From the NCBI GenBank assembly GCA_903813345.2, contig CAIIXF020000008.1, positions 21,064,822 to 21,128,821 on the forward strand: 64,000 nucleotides of DNA, read 5' to 3'. The position numbers and the translations under genes were made by a program. The notes beneath the pieces are model-generated. The model did no database searches. It saw nothing but the letters and a program-made list of their open reading frames with translations, and had not been told where the DNA came from. This DNA comes from Owenia fusiformis. Taxonomy: Eukaryota > Annelida > Polychaeta > Sabellida > Oweniidae. This document shows, in pieces, positions 1-11,700 of this stretch (positions within the stretch are counted from its first letter, which is position 1; each line of letters begins with the position of its first letter).

Positions 1-488
1 CCGGTATACACCAATGGGGCAAAATCCCACTTGCCCCATCGAGTCCCATCTTGCCCCATCGAATCCCAATTTGCCCCATCGAATCCCATTGGACCTTGAT
101 GACTTTGCCCCATCGTGCCCCATGGAGTCCCATCAAGCCCCAGGAGTCCCATCAAATCCCACCGTGCCCCATTGGTGTATGTCGGGCTTCGCACAACACG
201 TCATATGACCGAAAATCCCACGATGCCCCATGGAAAGAATGAACATGTTCATTCTCGATGGGACTCCATGGGACTCCGTGGGATTTTGCCCCATCGAGTC
301 CCACCGAGTCCCACGTGGGACTTCATGGGACCTCGTGGGACTCGATGGGGCAAGATTGGGCAAAATCCCACGAAGTCCCATGGAGTCCCACGGACTTCAT
401 GGGGCAAAATCCCAAAAGGTCCCACGAGGTCCCACGCAATTTTAAGTCTATGGAGGTCCCAACTTGCCCCATTGGTGTATACCGGGCT
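1..488. repeat. TIR-bounded TCCCA/TGGGA minisatellite
   Basis: The block consists almost wholly of short heptad-like words (GTCCCAT, GCCCCAT and their reverse complements). It is bounded by a perfect 22-bp inverted repeat: positions 1-22 begin CCGGTATACACC and 464-485 end GGTGTATACCGG. A third copy of the end motif lies near 164-190. Word orientation switches inside the block, pyrimidine-rich first and purine-rich around 255-360, so the strand could fold extensively. It is probably a non-autonomous inverted-repeat element with an expanded core. The left end may continue outside the window. ORFs here are repeat artefacts. Confidence 0.75.
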
Positions 489-891
489 TAAGGATTTTAG
501 GCTCACTGGCTGCAGAAGGGAAATGTTTCACCAGGATATTTTTCTTATTAAAAGTAAGCTATTTTGTTGATACTTTTTTAATTAAGTAATTTATTATTTT
601 TAAGATTTTCATTTATCAACTGTTAAAATATAGAGGCCAAAGTATCAAAGGATATATATTTAAAGAAAATATTGATGAACCAAAAACATAGAGTATTTTT
701 TCTTACTGTTTGATAGGATTTGTCACACTTTGCTGTTGCTGTTATCAAGTCATAATTAGAATGCCCATTTGAAAGACAGCAGAGTCTTAGATAAATAGCA
801 GATAAACAGCAGATAAATCTTATAATTACTGATTTATTCATCTTTCAGATCCAACTACGTCCCCAGCATTTCCAATGCCTGTAACATGTGA
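489..891. other. AT-rich spacer, no gene seen
   Basis: No coding signal, tandem repeat or inverted repeat was recognised between the minisatellite element and the decayed gene that follows. Confidence 0.5.
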
Positions 892-3800
892 ATGAAAATG
901 AGTGTAAATTCATTTTTTTCGAAATGCATGTTTTGTCAAAAAAGAAAATATAAAGGCAGCAGTACTCACAGGATTGAAGATGATAAATCTGGCCAAACTA
1001 TTAAGGATACAGCTGTGATGAGAAATGATGAAGCAATGATGTGCAGAGTCTTAGATGTTGATCTTGTCTACAATAAAGCTTGATATCATAGCAATTGCAG
1101 ATCAAGCTATGTTGCCAGAAGAAATCTGCAATTTTTGGGAGAGAAAGAAGAAGGAGAAGAAAATAAAGATATTCACAAAGGTTCGTTTGAAGAACTTTTA
1201 AAAGACATTAATCAGCGATTGATGAATGACAGTGAAGTATTCAAAATGACTGATCTAGTGAATAAATATCAATCATATCTCCCGGATGAGTCACATAGTT
1301 ATAGCTCCTCAAATTTATATAGAAAACTAAAGAAACATTACGGAGATGAAATAGTTATCCAAACAAGACAAGGCCAGGGCATGACTTCAATAGTCAGAGA
1401 AAGAGATGTAGATATTTTGAAAGCATTCAATAATTTGAAACTAGGAGAGAGGTCATTACAGAAAACACAATAATGTCAAATCTTCCAGATTCCACCATTA
1501 CTGAACACAAGCGAAAGTGTAGTGTTATAACACAAGGCCGTGGCATTGATAAGAGAAGAAGCTCAGATATACACAACCATCGATGTCTTTCCCAAAGTAG
1601 ACCAGATGAAAATGGACAAAGTTGAAGAAAATCTACCACGACTTCTTAAAACAATGATGCCCTGGCTTGCTGATCCAAAAACTCAAACTTTGAAATCAAA
1701 TGATTGCACCAACCATGTATTGAAGCGCAACGCTTTAACACTTGCTGAATGTCTCCTGTCAAACATGCGCAAAAGCAACATAACTCCATTTACTCTAGGC
1801 CTAGCTGTACAGCTACATCATACTTATGGCAGGAAGGAACTCATTCATAACCTGCATTCGCATTGATTTTGTGTGAGCTATGATACCTTACGCCGCTTCT
1901 CGACTGCCATAGTGCAGCATGAATCAGATCAAATGACAGATGGAGTGTATGTTCCACATATAAAACCAGTGTCAGATGGGGGAAATATTGTACATGAATG
2001 TGATGACAACATAGATATAAATGCGGAGACCATTGATGGAAAAAATTCCTTCCACTCAATGGCCAGGGTAGTATTTCAAGATCAAGATCCAAATGATGCT
2101 TTTGAACACATCACAATGAAAATAAATCCATCATCCGCAAGAGCCTTGGCTGTTGATGATAAGAAAAAGTCTGATCTGACTTTGCCTTTGCCATATACAA
2201 AGCCTATTACCCGACCAAGCCCTCCAAAATATCCAGAAGCCAAAGTTTCCATCAGAACAATGACAGAGAAATCAAACTATAATTCACTGTCATCTGATAT
2301 AGGGTGGATACTGCTACGCATGGGGTGCAGAGGAGCTTTGCCTATGGTAAATACTATTCATGCAGCTCAAATTATCCCTTTGTGGACTGGTTACAATCAC
2401 ATGGTCGCAGCAAAGGAACAAACTATCACTGCCACTGCTTATCCACCAATCATAGATGCCCCTCCTTCCAATATTGGAACGGTATTTACAACTATGACGA
2501 AAAGTAAGGAAATGATGAATTGGGCAGCCGTATACCATACAAACATTTGATCAACAGTTGTATAAGTTAGCCTTACAGGTTAAGTGAAATAAAGCAGAGT
2601 TTGAAAACAGCATTATTAGACTAAGTGGTTTTCACATGATGTGTTGTTTTATCTCTTGCATTGGAAAGATATGCGGTGACTCTGGGCTTAGGGATATCCT
2701 TGTCGAATCTGGAGTTAATGCAGCAAATACTGTAGATCAAATGCTACAGGGAAAGCAGTTCAAGAGGGCTTTACGGGGGATAGCACTGACATATGAAGCA
2801 GTGATGCAAACATTTCTTCTATCTTTCATTAAAAGGTGTGAGGAAAATGATAATGTATCTGAAATCTGGACTAATATTGATGATTGTGTCAATGCACATA
2901 CAGAGGGTGGTGAGGCGATGAAAACCTCCAGAAAAGAATTTGAGAAAGGGATCACAGATAAACTGCTTCCACAACTGAATGAATACAGAGAAATGGGGCT
3001 GCAACCAATCACCAACATTTACTTTTTGGACAATGTTCCTTGAAGCTTGTGAAACCTTTCTTGAAAACCTAAGAGCGGAAAGAGGTGGCGATTGGGATAT
3101 GCATCTTACAAGTGTGGCTAGGATGTTACCATACTCTTTTGGAGCAAACAAGACAAATTATGCCAGGTGGTCTCCAATCTACATCCTTGATATGATGAAC
3201 CTACCAGAAGCTGTTCAAAGTGCATCTGAAGAAGGAAAATTTTCCATCCGCAAAACAAGTCATGGTTTTAGTTTTAGGTCAGATATGGGGACATTAACCA
3301 CTGTAATTAAAGATGCAAAGGGAGATGGGGGCGGAGTTGATCTCACAAGCAAACCACAAACAATGATCAGATGGAGCCTAACTAGGCATATATTCAGCAG
3401 GATATCATCTACTTTTAAAGATAGATGCAGTGAATCTTCGAATGAGCACATGCCTCATCCACAAGAGTGCCATTCTAATTTGATGCGTGACGAAAATGAT
3501 GTCAAGCTCATCCAAGATCATATAGAGAACAGAATGACTAATCCATTTGATGTACATAGTCATCCTAATGTTCTCCTTAACATATCAACGGGTGTTTATG
3601 CAAGTGAAGATGTACAACATTCACTCTTATCTATTGTCAAATCTGGTTTGATGAAAATGTATCAGTTTGTATCCTCAGCTCTTGAGGAACAATCAACCAA
3701 TTTCTACCAGACGATAAAACAAAACAAACTTGTAACATTTTGTGACATGCACCCAAAGTCCAAGGTTAAAACAAGGACAGAGACTATGGCTGTTGCAATA

Positions 3801-4324
3801 GGTGCTGAAACCATCTTCCAAAGAGCATTAACAATTTGCAACAAAAGACCTCATGTCAACATAGATACTATGCTAGAACATCCAATTACCATAATCCCTC
3901 CTGCAATATTCCATGATGATGGAAGCATGAGGAAGAATGTCAAGTCAGACCTTGTCAAGGTTTTGCAAGTCAATCAAACGACTATTTTCCCTTCCTCTGA
4001 TCCAGATAACACATCATATATAATTGATGGAATGTGTGTTATACAGGCCATACGGGGAGACAAGTTCAACAACTTTTACCAAATTGGGCAACACTTCCTT
4101 AATTAAATCATATGCTGGCTCAGACTAGCTAGCACTGTGATACTGGTGTTTGATAGGTATGATAAGGCTGACTCTCCAAAGGCTGAAGAGAGAAAAAGGA
4201 GAAAAATGGCTGGGCATGAAAAGATATATCAGGTTAAATCAGAGAGAATGGTACCAGACTGGAGAAAATTTCTAAATGTTGATGACAACAAGGCCTGTAT
4301 TGTGGACTTCATCACAAATATGTT

Positions 4325-4798
4325 ATGACCACTATTCATAAGTATTTGATTGGGTCACAAAAACTTTACATAGCAGGAGGACTCAAAGAAGAAGGTGAAA
4401 CATGTGTGATGATTTCGAAACAACAGAAAAAGAGTATTGATGCTCTAGCATCCTCACACGAGGAAGCTGATACACGAGTAATATTTCACCTCATGAAACT
4501 CGACGAAGAGGCAGACCCAGGAAACCATGAAGTAGTCATTAAATCTCTAGATACTGATGTTCTTGTTCTTGCAGTTTACTATTTCAAAAAAATGATCAAC
4601 ACACATAAGATATGGATTGAAACTGGGAAAGCCACTGGGACAACCAACAACCACAGATTTATTCCTATTCACTGCATTGTTGACCAAAGGGGGCACATGT
4701 TCTGTAGTCTACTACCAATGTTGAATGCCATGTCAGGATGTGACATTACATCATCTTTCTATGGTCATGGCAAAAAAGGCTTTTGTAAAGACTATTGA
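4325..4798 (+). pseudogene. XPG-I/PIN-like segment of the decayed gene
   Basis: This is the best preserved segment. SSHEEADTR, followed about 30 residues later by SLDTDVLVLA and then by SGCDITSSF with a GKK tail, follows the order of the glutamate, aspartate pair and GxD motifs that bind metal in XPG/FEN1 nucleases. Assignment to that superfamily is inference from motif order and spacing. An overlapping frame takes over at 4725, so the locus is broken here too. Confidence 0.55.
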
Positions 4799-5297
4799 AA
4801 AGGTAGGATGTGATGGCTTCGATGGGATGAAGACTCTTGAAATGGATAGCTTCATTGATGATGCAAGAAGAAAAGTGGGGAATATGTATGATCCCAAACA
4901 ACACGATCTATTAAAACTAGGCAATCTAGGAAAATTACGCGCTCACTTATTGAAAACCTCAGTAAAATACAAATCCCTACTCAAATTACCACCAAGTGAA
5001 CCTGCATTTCGTCAACATGCACTGAGAGCCTTGTGGCAGAGTTTGCAATGGACACAATTACACAAATCATATCCTGAACTTCCAGAAAGAATAGGGCATG
5101 TGTGGTCATTGGTGGAAGGGGATATTGTGACTACAAAGTTTGAAGGCCCCTCAGCTTCAGAAGTCATTGAAGGATTTCTTTGCTCTTGCAAAGGGAAGGC
5201 CATATGCCTTAAAAATTGTGAATGTGCATCTAGTGGATGCACAATTCTATGCCCATGCCTCGGAGATGCAGCTATTTGTAAAAATGTATATTCTTAA
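4725..5297 (+). pseudogene. C-terminal segment with CXC-type cysteine cluster
   Basis: The segment continues the decayed gene in another frame. It contains a conserved-looking FRQHALRALWQSLQWTQ block, then a dense cysteine run (CSCKGKAICLKNCECASSGC followed by CPCLGDAAICKN). The C-x-C and C-x4-C pattern resembles tesmin/TSO1 CXC DNA-binding motifs or a related zinc-binding module. Only one such cluster is present. The reading frame stops at about 5297, just before the 49-bp satellite. Confidence 0.55.
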
Positions 5298-5374
5298 ATT
5301 CAGAGGTGAGATATTTATTTGGACACTGGTCAAATACTGGGTGCCTTCAAGATCTGTCTATTATAGAACATCTG

Positions 5375-6905
5375 CTCATTCTCCGCAAATTTCCGTGCCA
5401 AATTCGATGCCAATGCCCGAAGACATAACTACTACCACCTTCACCTATGAATTCAGTGCCAATACCTGAAGTCATGACTACCACCATCTTTACCTATGAA
5501 TTCAGTGCCAATGCCTGAAGTCATGACTACCACTATCTTTACCCATGAATTCAGTGCCAATGCCTGGAGAAATAACTACCACCATCCTTACTTATGAATT
5601 CAGTGCCAATGCCTGAAGACATAACTGCCACCAGCTTTACCTACGAATTCAGTGCCAATGCCTGAAGACATTACTGCCAACATCTTGATATATCAATTCA
5701 GTGCCAATGCCTGAAGTCATGGCTTCCACCATCTTAACCTATGAATTCAGTGCCAATGCCTGAAGACATATCTGCCACCATCTTTACCTATGAATTCAGT
5801 GCCAATGCCTGAAGACGTAACTGCCAACATCTTAATATATGAATTCAGTGCCAATGCCTGAAGTCATGGCTTCCACCATCTTCACCTATGAATTCAGTGC
5901 CAATGCCTGAAGACATAACTGCCACCATCTTAACTTATGAATTCAGTGCCAATGCCTGAAGACATATCTGCCTCCATCTTTACCTATGAATTCAGTGCCA
6001 ATGCCTGGAGACATAACTGCTACCATCACTACCTATGAATTCAGTGCCAATGCCTGAAGACATATCTGCCACCATCTTTACCTATGAATTCAGTGCCAAT
6101 GCCTGAAGACATAACTACTACCATCTTTACCTATGAATTCGGTGCCAATGCCTGAAGACATAACTGCCACTATCATTACCTATGGATTCAGTGCCAATGC
6201 CTGAAGACATAACTTCTATCATCTCTCCTTATGAATTCAGTGCCAATGCCCCAAGACTTAACTGCTACCAGCTTTACCTATGAATTCAGTGCCAATGCCT
6301 GAAGACATAACTACCACCATCTTTTCAGTGCCAATGCCTGAATACATAACTACTACCATCTTTACCTATGAAATCACTACCAATGCCTGAAGTCATGACT
6401 ACCACCATCTTTACCTATGAATTCAGTGCCAATGCCTGAAGACATAACTACTACCATCTTCACCTATGAATTCAGTGCCAATGCCTGAAGACATATCTGC
6501 CACCATCTTTACCTATGAATTCAGTGCCAATGTCTGAAGACATAATTGCCACCATCTCTACCTATGAATTCAGTGCCAATACTTGAAGGCATATCTGCCA
6601 CCATCCCTACCTATGAATTCAGTGCCAATGCCTGAAGACATAATTGCTACCATCTTTACCTATGAATTAAGTGCCAATGCCTGAAGACGTAACTGCCACC
6701 ATCTTTACCTACGAATTCAGTGCCAATGCCTGAAGACATAACTGCCACCATCTTTACCTACAAATTCAGTGCAAATGCCCGAAGACATAACTACTACCAT
6801 CTCTACTTATGAATTCAGTGCCAATGCCTGAAGACATAACTGCCACCATCTTTACCTACAAATTCAGTGCCAATGCCTGAATACGTAACTGCCATCATTT
6901 TTACT
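5375..6905. repeat. 49-bp satellite array, about 30 copies
   Basis: Tandem units of 49 bp each contain GAATTCAGTGCCAATGCCTG followed by AAGACATAACTGCCACCATC and a short CTTTACCTAT tail. Period was checked from successive GAATTC positions (5448 and 5497). Most units keep the EcoRI site; one unit near 6320 is shortened. The unit length is not a multiple of three and every frame stops, so it is not coding. It abuts the 3' end of the decayed gene. Confidence 0.95.
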
Positions 6906-7891
6906 TAGCCTGAACACATAACCACACATAACTGAAGACATGACTGCCAAGTGGATGTATAACAAAACATTATAGTGAAAGAAGCAAAAATTCAGAAATA
7001 TAATTGTTCAAGGGATGATATAATTCTAGGATAATAAAACCTGATCTGGAAAACAATTTTAAATGACTTGAAAAAATTGAATTGTTTGAAATTGGCCTGA
7101 ACAATGATATAAGAGATAATAAATGATCAGATATACTAGATAACAGGAACAATCTTTTTGTTATTTAATGTGGTTGCCATGGTAACCGATATATCAATAA
7201 CACAGATTTCTGCATTAGTTATCATTAAATACATATAGGGTAAACTAGTAGCTTTCATTTGGCACAGTATTTATTAAAATGTTATAATTAAAGTTAGATT
7301 GTGAAACTTCATTTCAAGTTCCCTGTTTCATTATAAAGGTACATTTATCAGCACTAAAATTTTCAAATAAACAACTTCAATACACTACATTTATACTTTT
7401 CATAGTTATTATGCCTCATATTTTATATCATAATGGAGCTATGATGTTAAATATTTATACTTTAATAAGATATCCTAAGTTATCCTCAATGATTCAATGA
7501 AACAATAGTTTGTATTGTTTAAAGTATTAAAAAAACATATATTATTGAACAAAAAATTGGATTATGACGTCACAGTTGATATGCAAATGAGCTAATTTGC
7601 ATAATTTTTAATCAATCATTATCTTTGTTCCTTAAGCTTTCATTTGGCGTTAATATCATCAAAATCGGATAAAAAATGACAAAGATATATTTAATATTAG
7701 AAATAGTCCTCATTAGCAGTGGTAAAATTTAGTTGCCATGGAAACGGGCGTCTAAAACATCATTGTCCCTCACTATGATTTAAAATATATATTTTTTTAC
7801 TGAAAGCATATATAAACGAAGAGATTAAGGTATGACACGTCCTTATATACTCTGAACTATTAATCTCCTCAAATTCTCATTTTCACTCCTC
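6906..7891. other. AT-rich non-coding DNA with two RFX-like palindromes
   Basis: No exon was recognised. GTTGCCATGGTAAC at 7173-7186 and the near copy GTTGCCATGGAAAC at 7732-7745 are the only distinctive motifs. The pair may mark the ends of an old repeat. Confidence 0.45.
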
Positions 7892-8460
7892 GAAGGTCAA
7901 ATGTCAAATCTTAAGTCAAATCTAAAGTCAGATTTGAATTTCTGAGAACACGTAGATGATTTTGAAAATTTTTTTTAGTCAATTTGAAGCAAGTTGAAAA
8001 CAGACCTTTTTGACCTTTTTTGACCTTGAGAAGGTCATTGAAGGTCAAATCTTAAATGAAATCTTAAGTCAGATTTGAATTTCTGAGAACACGTAGATGA
8101 TTTTGAAAAAAAAATTTAGTCAATTTGAAGCAAGTTGAAAACAGACCTTTTTGACATTTTTTGACCTTGAGAAGGTCATTGAAGGTTAAATGTCAAATCT
8201 AAAGTCAGATTTGAAGGTCAAATGTCAAATCTAAAGTCAGATTTGAATTTCTGAGAACATGTAGATGATTTTGAAAAAAAATTTAGTCAATGTGAAGCAA
8301 GTTGAAAAAAGACCTTTTTGACCTTGAGAAGGTCATTGAAGGTCAAATGTCAAATCTAAAGTCAGATTTGAACTTCTGAGAACATGTAGATGATTTAGAA
8401 AAAAATTGAAGTCAGTCTAAACAGTATTTGTTAAGTTATAGGAAGTTGTAAGAAATTGTT
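7892..8460. repeat. Tandem repeat, units of about 125-145 bp
   Basis: Four to five diverged units start with GAAGGTCAAATGTCAAATCT at about 7893, 8040, 8182, 8212 and 8338. Each runs through CAGATTTGAATTTCTGAGAA, a poly-A stretch and a GACCTTTTTGACCTTGAGAA block. The array runs directly into a copy of the GGTGGTGACATA element family. Confidence 0.85.
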
Positions 8461-8562
8461 ACAGACGCCGGACGCCAGACGCCAACCTCCAACCACCAAC
8501 CGCCGTCGCAAAAAAACGGAGACCATAACAATATGTCACCACTTTTGGTGGTGACATAACAA
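8405..8562 (+). mobile_element. MITE-like element, GGTGGTGACATA family, copy 1
   Basis: The copy begins with TTGAAGTCAGTCTAAACAGT, passes through GTTACAGACGCC and several degenerate GACGCC/CCAACC words, and ends in a small hairpin, TATGTCACCAC-TTTT-GGTGGTGACATA. The same 5' half precedes the copy at 31700. Confidence 0.7.
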
Positions 8563-8714
8563 AGCTAACATAGACATTCAATTTGGCTATAAGATGCACA
8601 CATTTACATTGTGGAACGCCACAGGCTCTAGTTCAAACATGACCACAACATATACATGTGGCAGAATACTAGTCAGTCAAACAGTATAATACACCAAACA
8701 CACACTGTAAATAC

Positions 8715-11700
8715 CTCAATGTACAGTGTCTTTGGTGGTTTCATGTCTTGTGTGAGATCAAGACCCCCATCCTCTCCCAGGGACCTCATATAGTTGGCCA
8801 AGGATTTGTTGTATTTATTAAACCATTGGATCTGAAAAACAAAGTAGATCATTTTATGCATCTCAATACTATTATTTCAAAACTCAAAGTTACTCTAAAA
8901 TGCACCAAAATTTGAAAATGTATCTGTATTTCTGAAAACAAACCAGTCCTTCAACATCCATACCTCTGAAAAAGTTAAATATTCTTACAAAAGATTTATC
9001 CATTTTATCCAAGAGGTTAAAATAAGGGAACAATTCAAAATGATGAATAATTAACAGATGTGAATGAATTAAAATGAAGTAGTCAGACTTAAAAAATAGC
9101 TCGATTCAATGCACATGTTATTTCATTGCGTTGTAACTACATTGACTGATGCCCCATGGCCCAAGGGAGCGTTTTACTACATTGGAAACTCTGAAACTAT
9201 TTTATTTAACTTTGTGGTATATGAAAAGATTCTAACCTCAGCTTCTGACAAGTTGTATTTGACGTCAGCAGGAAGGACACTTCCAAACTCCCATCTCATA
9301 TCTCGTGTTGTCTTCAAACGATTTTGTCTAAAATGTAAAAATTAGTACATGCATAAAAAAAAGTTAAATTGACAAATAACATTTATGACACATAGTTCAA
9401 ATTTCAACGATGCTTTTATGTTACATTTAATCATATTGACAGAAGAAAGTAGGAACTGTTGTCAACATTTATTGTATTAATTCCACGACTTCACTTAATG
9501 CTAGGGGTGTTTCTCAGGTGTTTCTATATACAGTATATAAGGGATACATACAGGTAAGCTAAAATGCAGCGTTTGTTTCTCTCCAGGGCAGCATGCCTGA
9601 TCTGTACACCAGAGAACAAACCAGCTTCTCCCTGCACTGCATCATTGCTAAGATCAGAAAAAGAATGAAGTCCATGGGATTCATTAAACAACACAAGAGC
9701 AGGCAAAACAAGGCATTAACGTGCAAAATGTCACCACCGGCCTTTTGTTAGAGATCCTGACCACAGAACACCAACTACCAAACTTAGTGCGTATTTGGTT
9801 GAAATTAACATGCAAAAAGTCACCACCTACCATTTGTTATGGACACCACCTGCTAAACACTGTCATCAAAAAAGTGGGTGACTATAACAATATGTCACAA
9901 AATGACCAAAAAGGCATAAATACTGTATCTATCACTATTTCGTGCTGCTTAATTCATTAAATTACACCTCAAAATTTACTAAATCAAAATGCTCACCAAA
10001 CAAAATAAAACTCTTTGCACTTGTTCGAAATTCACTTCTTAAAAGAGAGCTTCATCATTTGTAGTTTATAACTAGACTTTGCATGCAGGGTAATACTTAA
10101 TTCAATATGTAAAAACAAACTTACACATCTTGCTGGTTCTGTTCATAAAGTGCTTTCATTTCTTCCAGTACATGTCTCAAAGTGTCCTCCTATAAATAAA
10201 CATGTATAAATCTTATTTGTGATATCAGCAAGAATAGTTATGCAATATACAAGTACAGTATAATTATTAATAAATTGCAATAGTTCTGTTTCAGCTCAAA
10301 TGGATGATCTAAGTAGTATATCACAATGCTGACATTTAGTTTTGAACTTTTGATCTTGAATTATATACAGTGATCTCCCCAGGATTTTTTCTCAGGTGGG
10401 TGCAAAATTCTCATTTTCACAATTCAGACAAAAATTGGTCAAAATATGCCAATTTTTCATGATTTTTCTCATTTTGAAGTGGGTGCAAAGAGATTTTCAT
10501 GTGGGTGCTGCGCCCACTTGCTTTAAGGGTGGGGAGATTAGCGATATATATTGAAGTAGTAAATATTATAAAATAATAGTGAGTGCCTCAGATTCTAGTT
10601 GAGATCATAAACAACATGTGATACATATATATCCATAACATTCCCAAACTTCATCCTCTCTAGCACATACAGAGACTAAAGTCCCCGATGTACCATATAT
10701 GTAAATCCCTTTTTGGCACAAGTTGTACCCTCTAAAACTTGCCCCTTCTAGGATTATTAATGTATGCTTTGTATGTTATCATACTACAGCTTCAATAATA
10801 TGAAGAAACATATAAAGCATGCTGGGAATGCCATGTGATATATATGTAAATGTTCATGTGTCATCAGACCTTTTACCGCTTCATCACTGGCAGCTGTTAA
10901 ACATTAAAAAGATACAATACAGAAAACCCTGTCTAATCCTGTTTTATCAATATTGGATACATACGGTTAGGGTTAGGGTTAGGGTTATTTCGGTTATTTC
11001 GGTTAGGGTTATTTCATCATGTTTAGGGTCATTCTGATCATGTACATTGTGATCCTGGTCCTGTAAATGATATGTGGAAATATTTAAATTGACTGGAGGT
11101 CAAAACAGAACTCTGTTATCTTTGTTCAAAAGATGTCTAAAAAATGCCACATGTTTTGTCACTTCCTGTTTTGTCATTTCCTGTTAAGTACCACTTCACC
11201 TTAACCCTTTCCCGACGTGAATATAAGAGGAAAATGTTGGCTCTGGTGATGGATAAGTAAGAGCAGTTTTTAGGGGAAAACTGCAAAATACCTACGCCCC
11301 GGGACCTATACCCTGAATTTTATCACTGAAATACAATTTTTAGTAAGGATTATCACATTAGAACAACTTGTCAAAAATTGGTGTCAAAATACTGAATAGA
11401 ACTGGAGATATTGTCATTTCATTGATGTATATAGATAAAAATAATGGTGCCAAAAGGAGCCTATCGTCCTGAAAGGTATTACATAATAGGGCTCCATATG
11501 GAGCCTATTGTCGTGAAAGGGTTAAGGCGTCTGAACACAATTTTCTTCATCTTATAGGATTTATGTGCTTATAACCTATCCAATGAGGGGCTGCAGTATG
11601 ATTACTCGAGTCTCTAGCCAATTCTTGGCTAGAGGTAATTTCATCTGGAATACATTTGAAAAAAGCTGGCTGGCGTGTCATAAATTTATTGAATATTTTA

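Larger units (their letters stand above)
892..5297 (+). pseudogene. Decayed intronless gene: XPG/FEN1-like fold plus C-terminal CXC cysteine cluster
   Basis: A long protein-like stretch runs for 4.4 kb without introns but moves between frames. Segments are 892-2550 (one frame, interrupted by in-frame stops near 1081, 1471, 1528 and 1864), 2636-3043, 2979-4106, 4137-4328, 4325-4798 and 4725-5297. That makes at least five in-frame stops and four frameshifts. An early segment has CMFCQKRK. The middle (near 1800-1900) carries a GRKELIHNL...SYDTLRRF block. The later part has VFDRYDKADSPK, SSHEEADTRVIFH, SLDTDVLVLAV and SGCDITSSFYGHGKK. From memory, these resemble a large family of uncharacterised multi-copy metazoan proteins. 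The last three motifs match the layout of the acidic motifs of XPG/FEN1 nucleases. The C-terminus is a CxC-rich cluster. High copy number in related genomes would suggest a mobile element, but no transposase or ends were identified here. Confidence 0.7.

Noticed and set aside
5140-5469. 109-codon ORF running from the decayed gene into the 49-bp array
   Set aside because: It reads the cysteine-rich segment in a non-homologous frame and then repeat DNA; the 49-bp unit cannot keep a frame.
5375-6905. CRISPR-like regular spacing
   Set aside because: Units are contiguous 49-bp tandem copies without unique spacers, in a eukaryotic context.
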